A stretch of 64,000 nt of DNA from Trebonia sp964581815 (GCA_964581815.1 CAZORE010000019.1:1-64000); one strand, 5' to 3'; numbered from the stretch's first letter, positions 20,223 through 28,831 are shown. Numbers and translations are program-made. Notes: a model not told the origin generated them from the letters alone.

Positions 20223-21653
20223 CTAACCGAGGACCGCGCTGACGGCAGCGGCAAGCGAACCGGGCACGTCCTCCACGAACAGGTGACGACCGTCACGGAC
20301 GACGTCCGTGCCAGACATCACCACGTGCCGCACGTCGGCCGCCGTTCCCGCCGCGAACAGCGCGCCAAGCGGACCGTCCGCGCAGCCGGCCAGCCGGGGC
20401 GAGTCAAGGGGCAGCGTCACCAGGTCAGCGTACGCGCCAGGCGCGATCTCACCCGCCTCCGGCCAGCCCAGGCAGGCGTGCCCGCCCGCCGTCGCCGCCG
20501 TGGCCAGGTCGGCGGCGCTGAAATGCCCGCGCTGCCTGGTCGCAAGGCGCTGCGAGAGCTCGAGCCAGCGGGCCTCCTCGATCAGGTCGATGACGCTGTG
20601 CCCGTCGCTGCCGAGCGCGAGCGGCGACCCGGCGGCGGCGAGCGCCGGGGCGGGCCCGATGCCGTCGGCGAGGTCGGCCTCGGTCAGCGGGCACATGCAC
20701 ACGGTGGACATCGACCCGCCGAGCAGGCCCACGTCGCGCTCGGTCAGGTGCGTGGCGTGCACCAGCGTCGAGCGCGGTCCGAGCGCTCCAGCCTCGTACA
20801 GCAGCTCGGCGGGCGTGCGGCCGAAGGCGGCACGGCACTCGGCGTTCTCAAGCGGCTGCTCCGACAGGTGGGCGTGCACCGGCGCGCCGTGCGCGTGCGA
20901 CCACGCCATGATCTCCGGCACCTGGTCTGGCCCGACCGCGCGGACGGAGTGAATGGCGGCGGCGACGCGGGCGTGCGGCGCCACCATGCCGAGCGGGTCG
21001 GGGCCGAAGGCGGAGACCCGCTCCGCCCAGTTCGCCGCGGTCCCGTCACCGTACCGCAGCTGGACACCGGAAAGTGGCACCGGCTTGCCGCCTGGCTCGA
21101 ACCCGCCTGCCAGGTAGCAGGCGTCGAGCAGGGTGATCCGCAGGCCGGCGCCGGCGGCCGCCCTGATGAGCTGCCAGCCGAACTCATTCGGGTCGCTGTA
21201 CCGCCTGCCCGCCGGGTCATGATGCAGGTAGTGGAACTCCCCGACGCAGGTAACCCCGGCCAGCGCCATCTCCGCGTACACGGCGCGGGCGAGGTCGAAG
21301 TAGCGCTCGGGATCGAGCCGCTCCGCGACCGCGTACATGCGCTCGCGCCAGGTCCAGAACGTCCCGCCGTCGGCCGGGCTGCCGCGCAGCGCCCGGTGGA
21401 ACGCGTGCGAGTGGGCGTTGGCCAGGCCGGGCAGGGTCAGGCCGGGCAGGCACACCGTGCCCGCGGGGACCTCGGCGGCGGGCGTGCCGGGCGTCACGGC
21501 GGTGAAGCGGTCGCCGTGCGCCTCAATCAGCACGTCCCGGGCCAGCCCGTCCTGGTCCCCTTTACCCGGCGGAGCCGGGCGCTGCGCCCAGGTACGGGCA
21601 AGCCAGGCGTACTCGGCGTGCCAGCGGCGCGGCGCGGCCGCCTCGACTGTCAT
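20223..21653 (-). CDS. hutF: formimidoylglutamate deiminase HutF
   Basis: HutF deaminates N-formimidoylglutamate to N-formylglutamate, the pseudomonad/actinobacterial branch of histidine degradation. The zinc motif LANAHSHAFHRALRG and downstream VHAHLSEQ, HATHL and LGSDGHSVID segments are present. The open frame runs far upstream to 22136, but that overlaps the opposite-strand transporter gene. ATG 21653 (MTVEAAAPRRWHAEYAWL) gives 476 residues, near the usual 450. With hutI it forms a two-gene operon; hutH and hutU are not in this window. Confidence 0.9.
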   Translation of the reverse strand: MTVEAAAPRRWHAEYAWLARTWAQRPAPPGKGDQDGLARDVLIEAHGDRFTAVTPGTPAAEVPAGTVCLPGLTLPGLANAHSHAFHRALRGSPADGGTFWTWRERMYAVAERLDPERYFDLARAVYAEMALAGVTCVGEFHYLHHDPAGRRYSDPNEFGWQLIRAAAGAGLRITLLDACYLAGGFEPGGKPVPLSGVQLRYGDGTAANWAERVSAFGPDPLGMVAPHARVAAAIHSVRAVGPDQVPEIMAWSHAHGAPVHAHLSEQPLENAECRAAFGRTPAELLYEAGALGPRSTLVHATHLTERDVGLLGGSMSTVCMCPLTEADLADGIGPAPALAAAGSPLALGSDGHSVIDLIEEARWLELSQRLATRQRGHFSAADLATAATAGGHACLGWPEAGEIAPGAYADLVTLPLDSPRLAGCADGPLGALFAAGTAADVRHVVMSGTDVVRDGRHLFVEDVPGSLAAAVSAVLG

Positions 21654-21707
21654 CACAGGCACATCATGCCCACGCCACGCTGGCGGGAACTCACCGGCAC
21701 CGTTCCC

Positions 21708-21713
21708 TAGAAT
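21708..21713 (+). promoter_or_regulatory. -10 box of the VIT1-type gene, likely leaderless
   Basis: TAGAAT is followed by six bases and GTG 21720, with no ribosome-binding site. Confidence 0.5.
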
Positions 21714-21719
21714 GAACCG

Positions 21720-22442
21720 GTGACGACATCCGACAAGGAACGCCCCGAGCAGATCGGCCACGAGCACCGGGACGTGTCCGGCGGCTGGCTGCGGCCCGCC
21801 GTCTTCGGGGCGATGGACGGGCTTGTCACCAACGTCTCGCTGATCGCCGGGGTCGGCGGCGGCGGCGGGTCGCAGCACGCGATCCTGCTCACCGGGCTCG
21901 CCGGGCTCGCGGCCGGCGCGTTCTCCATGGCCACGGGCGAGTTCGTGTCGGTCTCTTCGCAGAACGAGCTGGTTCAGGCCGAGGTGGACAAGGAGCAGCA
22001 CGAGCTGACCCACAACCCCGTCGCCGAGCAGGCGGAGCTTGTTGGAATGCTGCGCAGCCGCGGCATCAGCGCGGCCACCGCGCGGCTGGCCGCCGCGGAG
22101 ATCTCCGCGCACCCGGACAAGGCGCTCGCCATCCACGCGTTCGAGGAACTCGGCGTCAACCCCGCTGACCTGCCCTCGCCGTACGTGGCCGCCGGGGCGT
22201 CGCTTGGCGCGTTCGCGGTCGGCGCGCTCATCCCGCTGCTCCCCTACCTCTTCGGCGGCAACGCGCTATGGCTGACGCTCGGCCTGGCCGCGCTCGCCGC
22301 GGTCGTCGGCGGCGGCCTGGTGGCCCGGCTCACCAACCGGCCGTTCTGGCGCGGTGCGCTGCGTCAGCTGGTGCTCGGCGGTGTCGCGGCGGGCGCGACG
22401 TACCTGATCGGCCTCGCCGTCGGCGGCATGGCGACGGGCTGA
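21720..22442 (+). CDS. VIT1/CCC1-family transporter
   Basis: This 240-residue membrane protein belongs to the VIT1/CCC1 family of iron/manganese transporters. After a hydrophilic 22-residue lead it shows RPAVFGAMDGLVTNVSLIAG, the family's first membrane segment with conserved Asp, and AGAFSMATGEFVSVSSQNE with the second metal-site region. A soluble loop of about 75 residues (rich in Glu/His) follows, as expected for the cytosolic metal-binding domain, and then three more hydrophobic segments. It is divergent from hutF. The exact metal is not determined. Confidence 0.85.
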   Translation: MTTSDKERPEQIGHEHRDVSGGWLRPAVFGAMDGLVTNVSLIAGVGGGGGSQHAILLTGLAGLAAGAFSMATGEFVSVSSQNELVQAEVDKEQHELTHNPVAEQAELVGMLRSRGISAATARLAAAEISAHPDKALAIHAFEELGVNPADLPSPYVAAGASLGAFAVGALIPLLPYLFGGNALWLTLGLAALAAVVGGGLVARLTNRPFWRGALRQLVLGGVAAGATYLIGLAVGGMATG

Positions 22443-22473
22443 CCCGCGCCGCAACTCGTTACTTACCTCCTGG

Positions 22474-22479
22474 TAAGGT
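22474..22479 (+). promoter_or_regulatory. -10 box of the GT4 gene, likely leaderless
   Basis: TAAGGT ends five bases before GTG 22485. It would start transcription at the first base of the GTG and serve the three-gene operon that follows. Confidence 0.45.
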
Positions 22480-22484
22480 GCCCC

Positions 22485-23729
22485 GTGGCCTCAGTGAAGC
22501 AGCCGTTGCGCATAGCGCTGCTGTCGTACCGCAGCAAACCGCACTCCGGCGGTCAGGGTGTCTACGTACGGCACCTGAGCAGGGAACTCGCCGCTCGCGG
22601 TCATCACGTCGAGGTGTTCTCCGGCCAGCCTTACCCGGAGCTTGACGAGGGGCCGGTACTGCGCGAGGTGCCGAGCCTCGACCTGTACCGGGACGCGGAC
22701 CCCTTTCGCACGCCGCGACCCGGGGAACTGCGGGACTGGGCGGACGCGCTCGAGGTGGCGATGATGTGGGGCGGCGCGTTTCCCGAGCCGCTGACGTTCA
22801 GCGTCCGGGCGCTGCGGGCACTGCGGGCCCGGCCGGGTGACTTCGACATCGTGCACGACAACCAGGGGCTCGGCTACGGGATGCTCGGCCTGCGGCGGCT
22901 CGGCCTGCCGCTCGTGACCTCGATCCATCACCCCATCACGGTGGACAAGCGGCTCGACCTGGCCGGACGGAACTTGCTTGAGCGGCTGAACAAGCACCGC
23001 TGGTACGGGTTCGTGCGGATGCAGAGACGCGTGGCCCGCCGGGCGGGGCCGCTCATCACGGTGTCGGGCTCCTCCAAGGACGACATCTGCCGCGATTTCC
23101 ATGTTGACCGGGAAAAGGTGCATATCGTCCCGCTCGGCGTGGACACCCGGCTGTTCCGCCCGCGGCCCGAGCAACCTCGCGTCCCCGGCCGCATCGTGAC
23201 CGTGACGAGCGCGGACTCGCCGCTCAAGGGGCTGCCGACGCTGCTGCGCGCCGTCGCCAAGCTGGCCACCGACCGCGACGCGCACCTCGTGGTCATCGGC
23301 ACGCCGTCGGATGCCACCAGGCAGCAGCTGCGGCAGCTGGCCCTCGGCGACCGGGTCACGTTCGCCAGCGGCCTGCCGGACGCGGAGTACGCGCGCGTGC
23401 TCGCCTCGGCCGAGGTGGCGGTGATCCCCTCGATGTACGAGGGCTTCTCGCTGCCCGCGGTGGAGCACATGGCGTCGGGCACCCCGCTCATCGCGAGCAG
23501 GGCAGGCGCGTTGCCCGAGGTCACTGGGGATGCCGCGCTGCTCGTGCCGCCCGGTGACCCGGAGGAGCTGTCCGCCGCGCTGCGCGGCCTGCTCGACGAC
23601 CCCGCGGCGCGCGCGCGGCTCGCGGCCCGCGGCCTGGCCCGGGTACGGATGCGGTTCGCCTGGCCGGCGGTCGCCGCCGCGACCGAGGCGCTGTACCGGA
23701 AGGTGATCAACGGGGAGACCGGTTGCTGA
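22485..23729 (+). CDS. GT4 glycosyltransferase
   Basis: This 414-residue GT-B enzyme has the N-terminal acceptor domain opening LRIALLSYRSKPHSGGQGVYV (donor-loop Gly-Gly) and a C-terminal nucleotide-sugar domain with the E-x7-E motif at Glu319-Glu327 (EGFSLPAVEHMASGTPLIAS). An internal MMWGGAFPEPLTFS region lacks an obvious counterpart known to me. It overlaps the next gene by seven bases. Together with the methyltransferase and the toroid protein downstream it appears to form a conserved actinobacterial module. The acceptor and donor are unknown. Confidence 0.85.
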   Translation: MASVKQPLRIALLSYRSKPHSGGQGVYVRHLSRELAARGHHVEVFSGQPYPELDEGPVLREVPSLDLYRDADPFRTPRPGELRDWADALEVAMMWGGAFPEPLTFSVRALRALRARPGDFDIVHDNQGLGYGMLGLRRLGLPLVTSIHHPITVDKRLDLAGRNLLERLNKHRWYGFVRMQRRVARRAGPLITVSGSSKDDICRDFHVDREKVHIVPLGVDTRLFRPRPEQPRVPGRIVTVTSADSPLKGLPTLLRAVAKLATDRDAHLVVIGTPSDATRQQLRQLALGDRVTFASGLPDAEYARVLASAEVAVIPSMYEGFSLPAVEHMASGTPLIASRAGALPEVTGDAALLVPPGDPEELSAALRGLLDDPAARARLAARGLARVRMRFAWPAVAAATEALYRKVINGETGC

Positions 23730-24490
23730 CCGTCGATTTCACGAAATTTCCTATCCGTCCAGGCGACCGCGTGCTCGACGTCGGCTGCGGTGCGGGCCGG
23801 CACGCCTTCGAGGCCTACCGCCGCGGCGCCCGGGTCATCGCGGCCGACCTGGACCGCGGCGAGCTCACCGGAGTGGGCGTCATGTTCGCCGCAATGCGGG
23901 CCGAGGGTGAGGCCATGCCGCCGGCCGGCGCCGCGGCACTGTCCGCGGACGCGACCAACCTGCCGTTCCCCGACGGCTCATTCGACGCGGTCATCGTCGC
24001 GGAGATCCTCGAGCACATACCGGACGACGCCGCCGCCATGGCCGAGATCGCCCGGGTGGTCCGCCCCGGCGGGAGCGTCGCGGTCACGGTGCCCGCCTGG
24101 CTGCCGGAGCGGATCTGCTGGGCGCTGTCAGCCGACTACCACAACGTGCCCGGCGGCCACGTGCGCATCTTCACCCGCGGCGAGCTCACCGCCAAGCTGA
24201 CCGCGGCCGGGCTGACGCCCGTCGGCGCGCACCACGCGCACGGCCTGCACTCCGCTTACTGGTGGCTCAAGTGCGCCGTCGGCGTGCACGACGACGCGCA
24301 CCCCGCTGTTCGCGCCTACCACCGGCTGCTCGTCTGGGACATCATGCGCAAGCCCGCGCTCACCCGCCTGTCGGAGGCCGCGCTCAACCCGCTCATCGGC
24401 AAGAGCCTCGTGATCTACGCGAAAAAAGCTGAGGTCACGGAGCCGCTGAGCCCTCACGGTCACTTGGTTTCACCTCATGCGCCGCGGTAA
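23723..24490 (+). CDS. class I SAM methyltransferase
   Basis: The SAM-binding motif VLDVGCGAGRHAFEA (residues 18-32), the acidic strand end ARVIAADLDRG and the post-motif region FDAVIVAEILEHIPDD place this in the Methyltransf_11 group; it has 255 residues. TTG 23723 is preceded by GGGGAG at good spacing and overlaps the glycosyltransferase stop by seven bases, so the two are translationally coupled. It could methylate the same glycan or lipid, but this is inferred only from the operon. Confidence 0.85.
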   Translation: MLTVDFTKFPIRPGDRVLDVGCGAGRHAFEAYRRGARVIAADLDRGELTGVGVMFAAMRAEGEAMPPAGAAALSADATNLPFPDGSFDAVIVAEILEHIPDDAAAMAEIARVVRPGGSVAVTVPAWLPERICWALSADYHNVPGGHVRIFTRGELTAKLTAAGLTPVGAHHAHGLHSAYWWLKCAVGVHDDAHPAVRAYHRLLVWDIMRKPALTRLSEAALNPLIGKSLVIYAKKAEVTEPLSPHGHLVSPHAPR

Positions 24491-25721
24491 GCCCGCCGTC
24501 CCGGCCAGGCCGACGCCGCCGGCCGACGTCCTGCAAACGGCACGCTCGATCGCCGCGGTACAGCGGCCAGACGGCGCGATCCCCTGGCCGGACGGCCACG
24601 TGGACCCGTGGGACCACGTGGAGTGCGCGATGGCGCTGAGCGCCTGCGGCCTCACCGTCCCCGCCAGGCTGGCCTACCAGTGGCTGCGGGACACGCAGCG
24701 CCCGGACGGGTCCTGGCCGAGGGCGGCCGGCGGCCCCGGTGCCGCGAGTCCCGCCCAGGTGACGGATCACGCGGCGGAAAGCCACCACGCCGCCTACGTC
24801 GCGGTCGGCACGTGGCACGAGTACCTGGTCACCGGCGACCGCCGGTTCGCCTTGCGGATGTGGCCGGCCATCCGGCGGGCGATCGAGTGGGTGCTCGACC
24901 TGCAGGCGCCGCGCGGCGAGGTGGCGTGGGAAAGGAACGCGGCCGGCGAGCCCGGCGCGTTCGCGCTGCTGTCCGGGTGCGCGAGCATCCTGCACGGGCT
25001 GCGCTGCGCGATCGCGGTCGCCGGGCTCGCCGGGGAGCCGCAGCCGGACTGGGAGCTCGCGGCCGACCAGCTCGGCCACGTCATCGCCTGGCACCCGGAG
25101 GCGTTCGCGGACAAGAGCCGGTTCTCGATGGACTGGTATTACCCGGTGCTCGGCGGCGCCCTGCGCGGCGGGGCCGCCTCGACGCGGATCGCCCGCGGCT
25201 GGGACGCGTTCGTGGTACCGGGCCTCGGCGTCCGCTGCGTCAGCGACCAGCCGTGGGTGACGGTCGCGGAGACCTGCGAGCTCGCGATCTCCCTCGACGC
25301 CTGCGGCCAGCGGGACCGGGCGCGCGAGTTGCTCACCGCGGCGGCCAGGCTCCGGCACGAGGACGGCTCCTACTGGACCGGCTGGCAGTACGTCAATGAG
25401 GACCACTTCCCCGCCGAGCGGTCAAGCTGGACCTCCGCCGCCGTCGTGCTCGCCGCCGACGCGCTTGACGGCTTCAGCGGCGGCGCGGCGATCTTCCGCG
25501 CCATTCCTGCCCCGCCCGCCCTCCCTCGCCCNNNNNNNNNNNNNNNNNNNNNNNNNNNNNNNNNNNNNNNNNNNNNNNNNNNNNNNNNNNNNNNNNNNNN
25601 NNNNNNNNNNNNNNNNNNNNNNNNNNNNNNNCCCGACCTCCCCGCCCCGGCCAGCTACCGGCTGCCCGCCGACCCGGCCGCCTGCGGCTGCGAGGCCACC
25701 GCGGCGGCAGGCCCCAGGTAG
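24477..25721 (+). CDS. prenyltransferase/squalene-cyclase-like toroid protein, split by assembly gap
   Basis: The readable 351 residues before the gap form repeated alpha-hairpins with two QW-like motifs (QRPDGAIPWPDG and QRPDGSWPRAA), as in the alpha/alpha-toroid of prenyltransferases and terpene cyclases. No catalytic DxDD or zinc triad is apparent, so enzymatic activity is uncertain. It overlaps the methyltransferase by 14 bases. From 25532 to 25631 there are exactly 100 Ns, a conventional gap of unknown true size, so the frame after it (ending TAG 25721) may not be the real C-terminus. Confidence 0.65.
   Translation: MRRGKPAVPARPTPPADVLQTARSIAAVQRPDGAIPWPDGHVDPWDHVECAMALSACGLTVPARLAYQWLRDTQRPDGSWPRAAGGPGAASPAQVTDHAAESHHAAYVAVGTWHEYLVTGDRRFALRMWPAIRRAIEWVLDLQAPRGEVAWERNAAGEPGAFALLSGCASILHGLRCAIAVAGLAGEPQPDWELAADQLGHVIAWHPEAFADKSRFSMDWYYPVLGGALRGGAASTRIARGWDAFVVPGLGVRCVSDQPWVTVAETCELAISLDACGQRDRARELLTAAARLRHEDGSYWTGWQYVNEDHFPAERSSWTSAAVVLAADALDGFSGGAAIFRAIPAPPALPRXXXXXXXXXXXXXXXXXXXXXXXXXXXXXXXXXXPDLPAPASYRLPADPAACGCEATAAAGPR
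25532..25631. other. assembly gap (100 N)
   Basis: There are exactly 100 undefined bases inside the toroid-protein gene. The sequence on both sides is extremely C-rich (CCGCCCGCCCTCCCTCGCCC before, CCCGACCTCCCCGCCCCGG after), which explains a sequencing failure. Confidence 0.95.
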
Positions 25722-25729
25722 CCCGCGGC

Positions 25730-26356
25730 CTAAGCGACGGACCGGCGGATCAGCCGGAGGGTGCCCGCGACGAGCAGTGCCGAGAAGGCGAGGAGCCAGC
25801 CGGACTCGAAGAGCTGCCTGGGCCAGAACGCGGCGCCCGGATAGTGATACTGCAGGTAAAGCCAGGTCAGTGCGCCGAGGAGCAGATAGCCGCCCAGCGT
25901 GGCGGCCATCGCCGGGATGACCCGCCTGATGAGCGCGCCGAAGAACGCGCCAAGGCAGAACGCGGTCAGCGTCCAGGCGGCGTACGCCAGGTCCCGCGTG
26001 TCGAACACCGCCGGAGACAGGACAGTGATGTCCTGCGTCGTCAGGAACGGGACGAACAACCAGGTGAGCAGCTGGCTGACGGCTGGGTGCCAGTCGGTGT
26101 GGAACCAGTTACTCAGGTTCAGGCACGCAGCCGAGTTCACCGGATGGCAGGCGGCCAGGGTCGCGTAGTCGCGATGGATCTTCAGCCCGGCATACAGCAT
26201 GCCGGGTACTGCCACGCTGAAGGTGACCAGGACGCCGATCAGCAGCCCGCGGTGCTGCCGCCAGGTGACCCAGAGCATTCCCCGCCACGGCACGGGCCCT
26301 GTTCCGGCCGGGCTGGCGTCCCGGCCTGGCAGTACGGGCATGGTGGATGAGGTCAT
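25730..26356 (-). CDS. ABC-2-like permease paralogue with internal deletions
   Basis: This 208-residue membrane protein is clearly related to its neighbour at 26377-27306. They share PVPWxxMxWVTWRQHRGxL near the N-terminus, VFDTRxxxxAAWTL, the identical run RRVIPAMAATLG, and FxESGWLL near the C-terminus. Compared with the neighbour it lacks about 60 residues after TDW, including the family region ARELETGTFRYAWTQGIG, and about 30 residues of an external loop before the last helix. Deletions are clean and in frame. It may be a decayed duplicate or a shortened partner in a heterodimer. It is the last gene of the operon. Confidence 0.7.
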   Translation of the reverse strand: MTSSTMPVLPGRDASPAGTGPVPWRGMLWVTWRQHRGLLIGVLVTFSVAVPGMLYAGLKIHRDYATLAACHPVNSAACLNLSNWFHTDWHPAVSQLLTWLFVPFLTTQDITVLSPAVFDTRDLAYAAWTLTAFCLGAFFGALIRRVIPAMAATLGGYLLLGALTWLYLQYHYPGAAFWPRQLFESGWLLAFSALLVAGTLRLIRRSVA

Positions 26357-26376
26357 CGGAGTCTTCCCCGGCCGTT

Positions 26377-27306
26377 CTAGGCGGCGCGGCGGCGGACGAG
26401 CCAGACCGTCGTGGCGCCCAGCGCGATCGCGAGGACAAGCAGCCAGCCGGACTCGATGAACTGCATCGGCCAGAACCGGCTAACCGGGATGTAGCGCCAC
26501 CATCTGGTGTTGCCGACGGTCCACGTCTTCAGAATCCACGGGGAGTCAGACGTGCTCGGGCCGCTGAACAGGCTCCCGTTCGTGGTGTTGATCGCCACCG
26601 GGTAGTCCTCGCGCAGCACCAGCCAGGTCAGCAACTGCAGGCCGAGGTAGGCGCCGAGCGTGGCGGCCATGGCGGGGATGACCCGGCGGATGAGCATGCC
26701 GAGGAACGCGCCGATGGCGAAGGCGACGAGCGTCCAGGCGGCGAAGTCGGTGCCGCGCGTGTCGAACACCGTCGCGGCGAGCACGTTCATCCCCTCGAAG
26801 CGCAGGGCCGGGTCGAAGAACCAGGCGTACAGCTGGCTGACCGCCCCGGCCAGGATCGCGAGCGCGGCGCCGAGCAGGACAAGCTTGGCGATCGTCCAGC
26901 GGACCCGGCCGATGCCCTGGGTCCACGCGTACCTGAAGGTCCCGGTCTCCAGCTCCCTGGCCAGCACCGCGGGCCCGGCGAAGGCCCCGATCAGGACGGG
27001 CACGAGGTGTATCAGGATGGCGATGGTGTTCGATATCGGCCAGTCGGTGTTGTTGAAGTTCCGCTGCAGCGCGCCGCAGGCGGTCGAGGCCGCGGGATGG
27101 CAGTTGATCAGAGCCGCGTAGTCGTGGTGGGACTTCAGTCCCGCGACCAGCAGGAAGACGGACACCACGGCGAGCACTGCGGTGACGCCGGTCAGCATGC
27201 CGCGATGCTGCCGCCAGGTGACCCAGACCATCCGCTGCCACGGCACGGGCCGTAGCGCGGGGCTGGCGCCCTGGACAGGCTGGGCGGGCAGGGTTAGCAC
27301 GCTCAC
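26377..27306 (-). CDS. ABC transporter permease
   Basis: This 309-residue integral membrane protein has about six hydrophobic segments and the ABC-2-type cytoplasmic stretch GPAVLARELETGTFRYAWTQ. It overlaps the ATPase gene by four bases, and a shortened paralogue follows it by 20 bases. In YtrA-type operons such permeases pair with the ATPase, and the system usually responds to cell-envelope-active compounds. The substrate cannot be read from sequence. Confidence 0.82.
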   Translation of the reverse strand: MSVLTLPAQPVQGASPALRPVPWQRMVWVTWRQHRGMLTGVTAVLAVVSVFLLVAGLKSHHDYAALINCHPAASTACGALQRNFNNTDWPISNTIAILIHLVPVLIGAFAGPAVLARELETGTFRYAWTQGIGRVRWTIAKLVLLGAALAILAGAVSQLYAWFFDPALRFEGMNVLAATVFDTRGTDFAAWTLVAFAIGAFLGMLIRRVIPAMAATLGAYLGLQLLTWLVLREDYPVAINTTNGSLFSGPSTSDSPWILKTWTVGNTRWWRYIPVSRFWPMQFIESGWLLVLAIALGATTVWLVRRRAA

Positions 27307-28241
27307 TTGGACACCTCCGTAAGTTCTGTCCGTGACCCGGGCAGCTCGGCGGATGACCTGCCGCCGCCGGCCCGACGCGTGCTGCCTCCCGCGGGACGCA
27401 GGTAGGCGAGCACGAGTTCTTCAAGGCCGACCAGGTGCGACTCCCAGCCCGGCGGTACCTGACGGCCTGGGTCGATGTCGCTGACCAGCAGGTGCGCCTG
27501 CATCCCGGCCCGCTTGACCTGCACCGCTGAGAACAGGCCGGCCAGGCGGTCGGCGTCGGCGGCCGGCCCGGTCAGCACCTGGTGCGCGGCGAGCAGGTCG
27601 TCGACCTCCCCGGCGAGACGCAACTCGCCGCCGCCGAGCACGACGAGGTAGTCGGCGACCCGCTCGAGCTCGGCGAGCGCGTGCGAGGACAGCACCACCG
27701 ATACGCCGTCGTCGGTCATCGCGGTCATCACGGTCGCCATGAAGTCCTGGCGGGCCAGCGGGTCGAGCGACGACAGCGGCTCGTCGAGGATGAGCAGCCG
27801 TGGCCGCCTGGCCAGGGCCATGGTCAGTGCGACCTGGGCCTGCTGGCCGCCAGAAAGCTTGCCCGTCTTCTTCTTGAGCGGGATGCCGAGGTCGGTGAGG
27901 CGCCTGGTCGCGGCGGAGGAGTCGAAGCGGCGGTTGAGGTTCCTGGTCAGGTGCACCATGTCCGCCACGGACAGGTTCTTGTACACCGGCGCATCCTGCG
28001 CCATGAACGCGACGTCGTCGAGGGCGCCCGGCGACCCGGTGGCCTGGCCGCCGAGCACGGTGACGCTGCCCGCGGTCGGCAGGGTGAGCCCGACCGCCAT
28101 GTTCATCAGCGTGGACTTGCCCGCGCCGTTCGGCCCGACGAGCGCGGCCAGCGATCCTTCCGGCACGGCGAGGGTGCAGTCGCGCAGCGCCCACGCCTTC
28201 CCGTAGCACTTGCCAAGCCCGGTGGTCTCGATGACGTTCAT
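27303..28241 (-). CDS. ABC transporter ATP-binding protein
   Basis: The ATPase carries Walker A GPNGAGKST (residues 36-44), the signature LSGGQQAQ (129-136), Walker B RLLILDEP (148-155) and the switch His in SSHALAEL. A Q-loop lies at FMAQDAP. The C-terminal 90 residues are a variable extension ending in a Ser/Arg/Gly-rich tail. It overlaps the regulator gene upstream and the permease downstream by four bases each, so the operon is tightly coupled. Confidence 0.92.
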   Translation of the reverse strand: MNVIETTGLGKCYGKAWALRDCTLAVPEGSLAALVGPNGAGKSTLMNMAVGLTLPTAGSVTVLGGQATGSPGALDDVAFMAQDAPVYKNLSVADMVHLTRNLNRRFDSSAATRRLTDLGIPLKKKTGKLSGGQQAQVALTMALARRPRLLILDEPLSSLDPLARQDFMATVMTAMTDDGVSVVLSSHALAELERVADYLVVLGGGELRLAGEVDDLLAAHQVLTGPAADADRLAGLFSAVQVKRAGMQAHLLVSDIDPGRQVPPGWESHLVGLEELVLAYLRPAGGSTRRAGGGRSSAELPGSRTELTEVSK

Positions 28242-28729
28242 GCGACTACCTCCGTTTCGCTGTCGCCTCCGTTGTCGCCGGCCCGACCGCGGCCGGCTCC
28301 TCCACGGCCCTGGGCACCCTGGCGCCCCTTAAAGAAATCCCGCAGCACGCTGGTGAAGAGGGCAACCACCCCGTCCTCGTCAAGGCCGGCCTTGTTCGCG
28401 TCGGCGAGCCAGCCGAGCATGGACCGGCGCAGCCCGCCCAGCTCGGGCAGCGTGACCTGGCTCAGGGTCGCCTCGACAAAGGTCCCCTGGCCGGGACGGC
28501 CCGCCGCCAGACCCTTCACCTCAAGCTCCTTGTACGCCTTGAGCACCGTGTTCGGGTTGATGGTCAGCGCCGCGACCACGTCCCGCACCTTGGGGAGCTG
28601 GTCACCCGGCTTGAGATAGCCAAGCCGCAGCGCGTGCTCCACCTGCTGCACGAGCTGCAGGTAGGTCGGCACCCCCGAGGAAGGATCAAGCCGGAACTCA
28701 ATCGGGCTGTCTGCTTTATCTATTGTCAT
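28238..28729 (-). CDS. GntR-family regulator, YtrA type
   Basis: The 163-residue protein has the N-terminal winged helix (PTYLQLVQQVEHALRLGYLK, then INPNTVLKAYKELEVKGL and RPGQGTFV) and a short helical C-terminal domain of the YtrA type, followed by a disordered Gly/Arg-rich tail. It heads the ABC operon and probably represses it. TTGTC-ATAA-GACAA at 28723-28736 overlaps its own start codon and -10 box, an ideal autoregulatory operator. The transcript is predicted to be leaderless. Confidence 0.88.
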   Translation of the reverse strand: MTIDKADSPIEFRLDPSSGVPTYLQLVQQVEHALRLGYLKPGDQLPKVRDVVAALTINPNTVLKAYKELEVKGLAAGRPGQGTFVEATLSQVTLPELGGLRRSMLGWLADANKAGLDEDGVVALFTSVLRDFFKGRQGAQGRGGAGRGRAGDNGGDSETEVVA

Positions 28730-28763
28730 AAGACAAGATTACAGCGACCGGCTCCTGCGTCAA
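28723..28763 (-). promoter_or_regulatory. gntR-ABC operon promoter with overlapping operator
   Basis: On the minus strand TTGACG (28758-28763), 16 bases and TAATCT (28736-28741) form a good sigma-A-type promoter, and the ATG begins seven bases after the -10. The palindrome TTGTCTTATGACAA covers the last base of the -10, the start site and the ATG. Binding there would block initiation. Confidence 0.7.
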
Positions 28764-28831
28764 GTTCTCAGTCATGTGACGTCGCGACGTATCGACCATG
28801 TTCGGCATACTTTTCGTGCTACATTCAGCAT

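Noticed and set aside
18969..21710. 913-residue plus-strand open frame
   Set aside because: It is antisense to hutI and hutF, is Arg/Gly/Ala-rich without family motifs, and results from high GC at codon third positions.
20223..22136. longer hutF from 22136
   Set aside because: The extension overlaps the opposite-strand VIT1-type gene and is compositionally unlike an enzyme domain.
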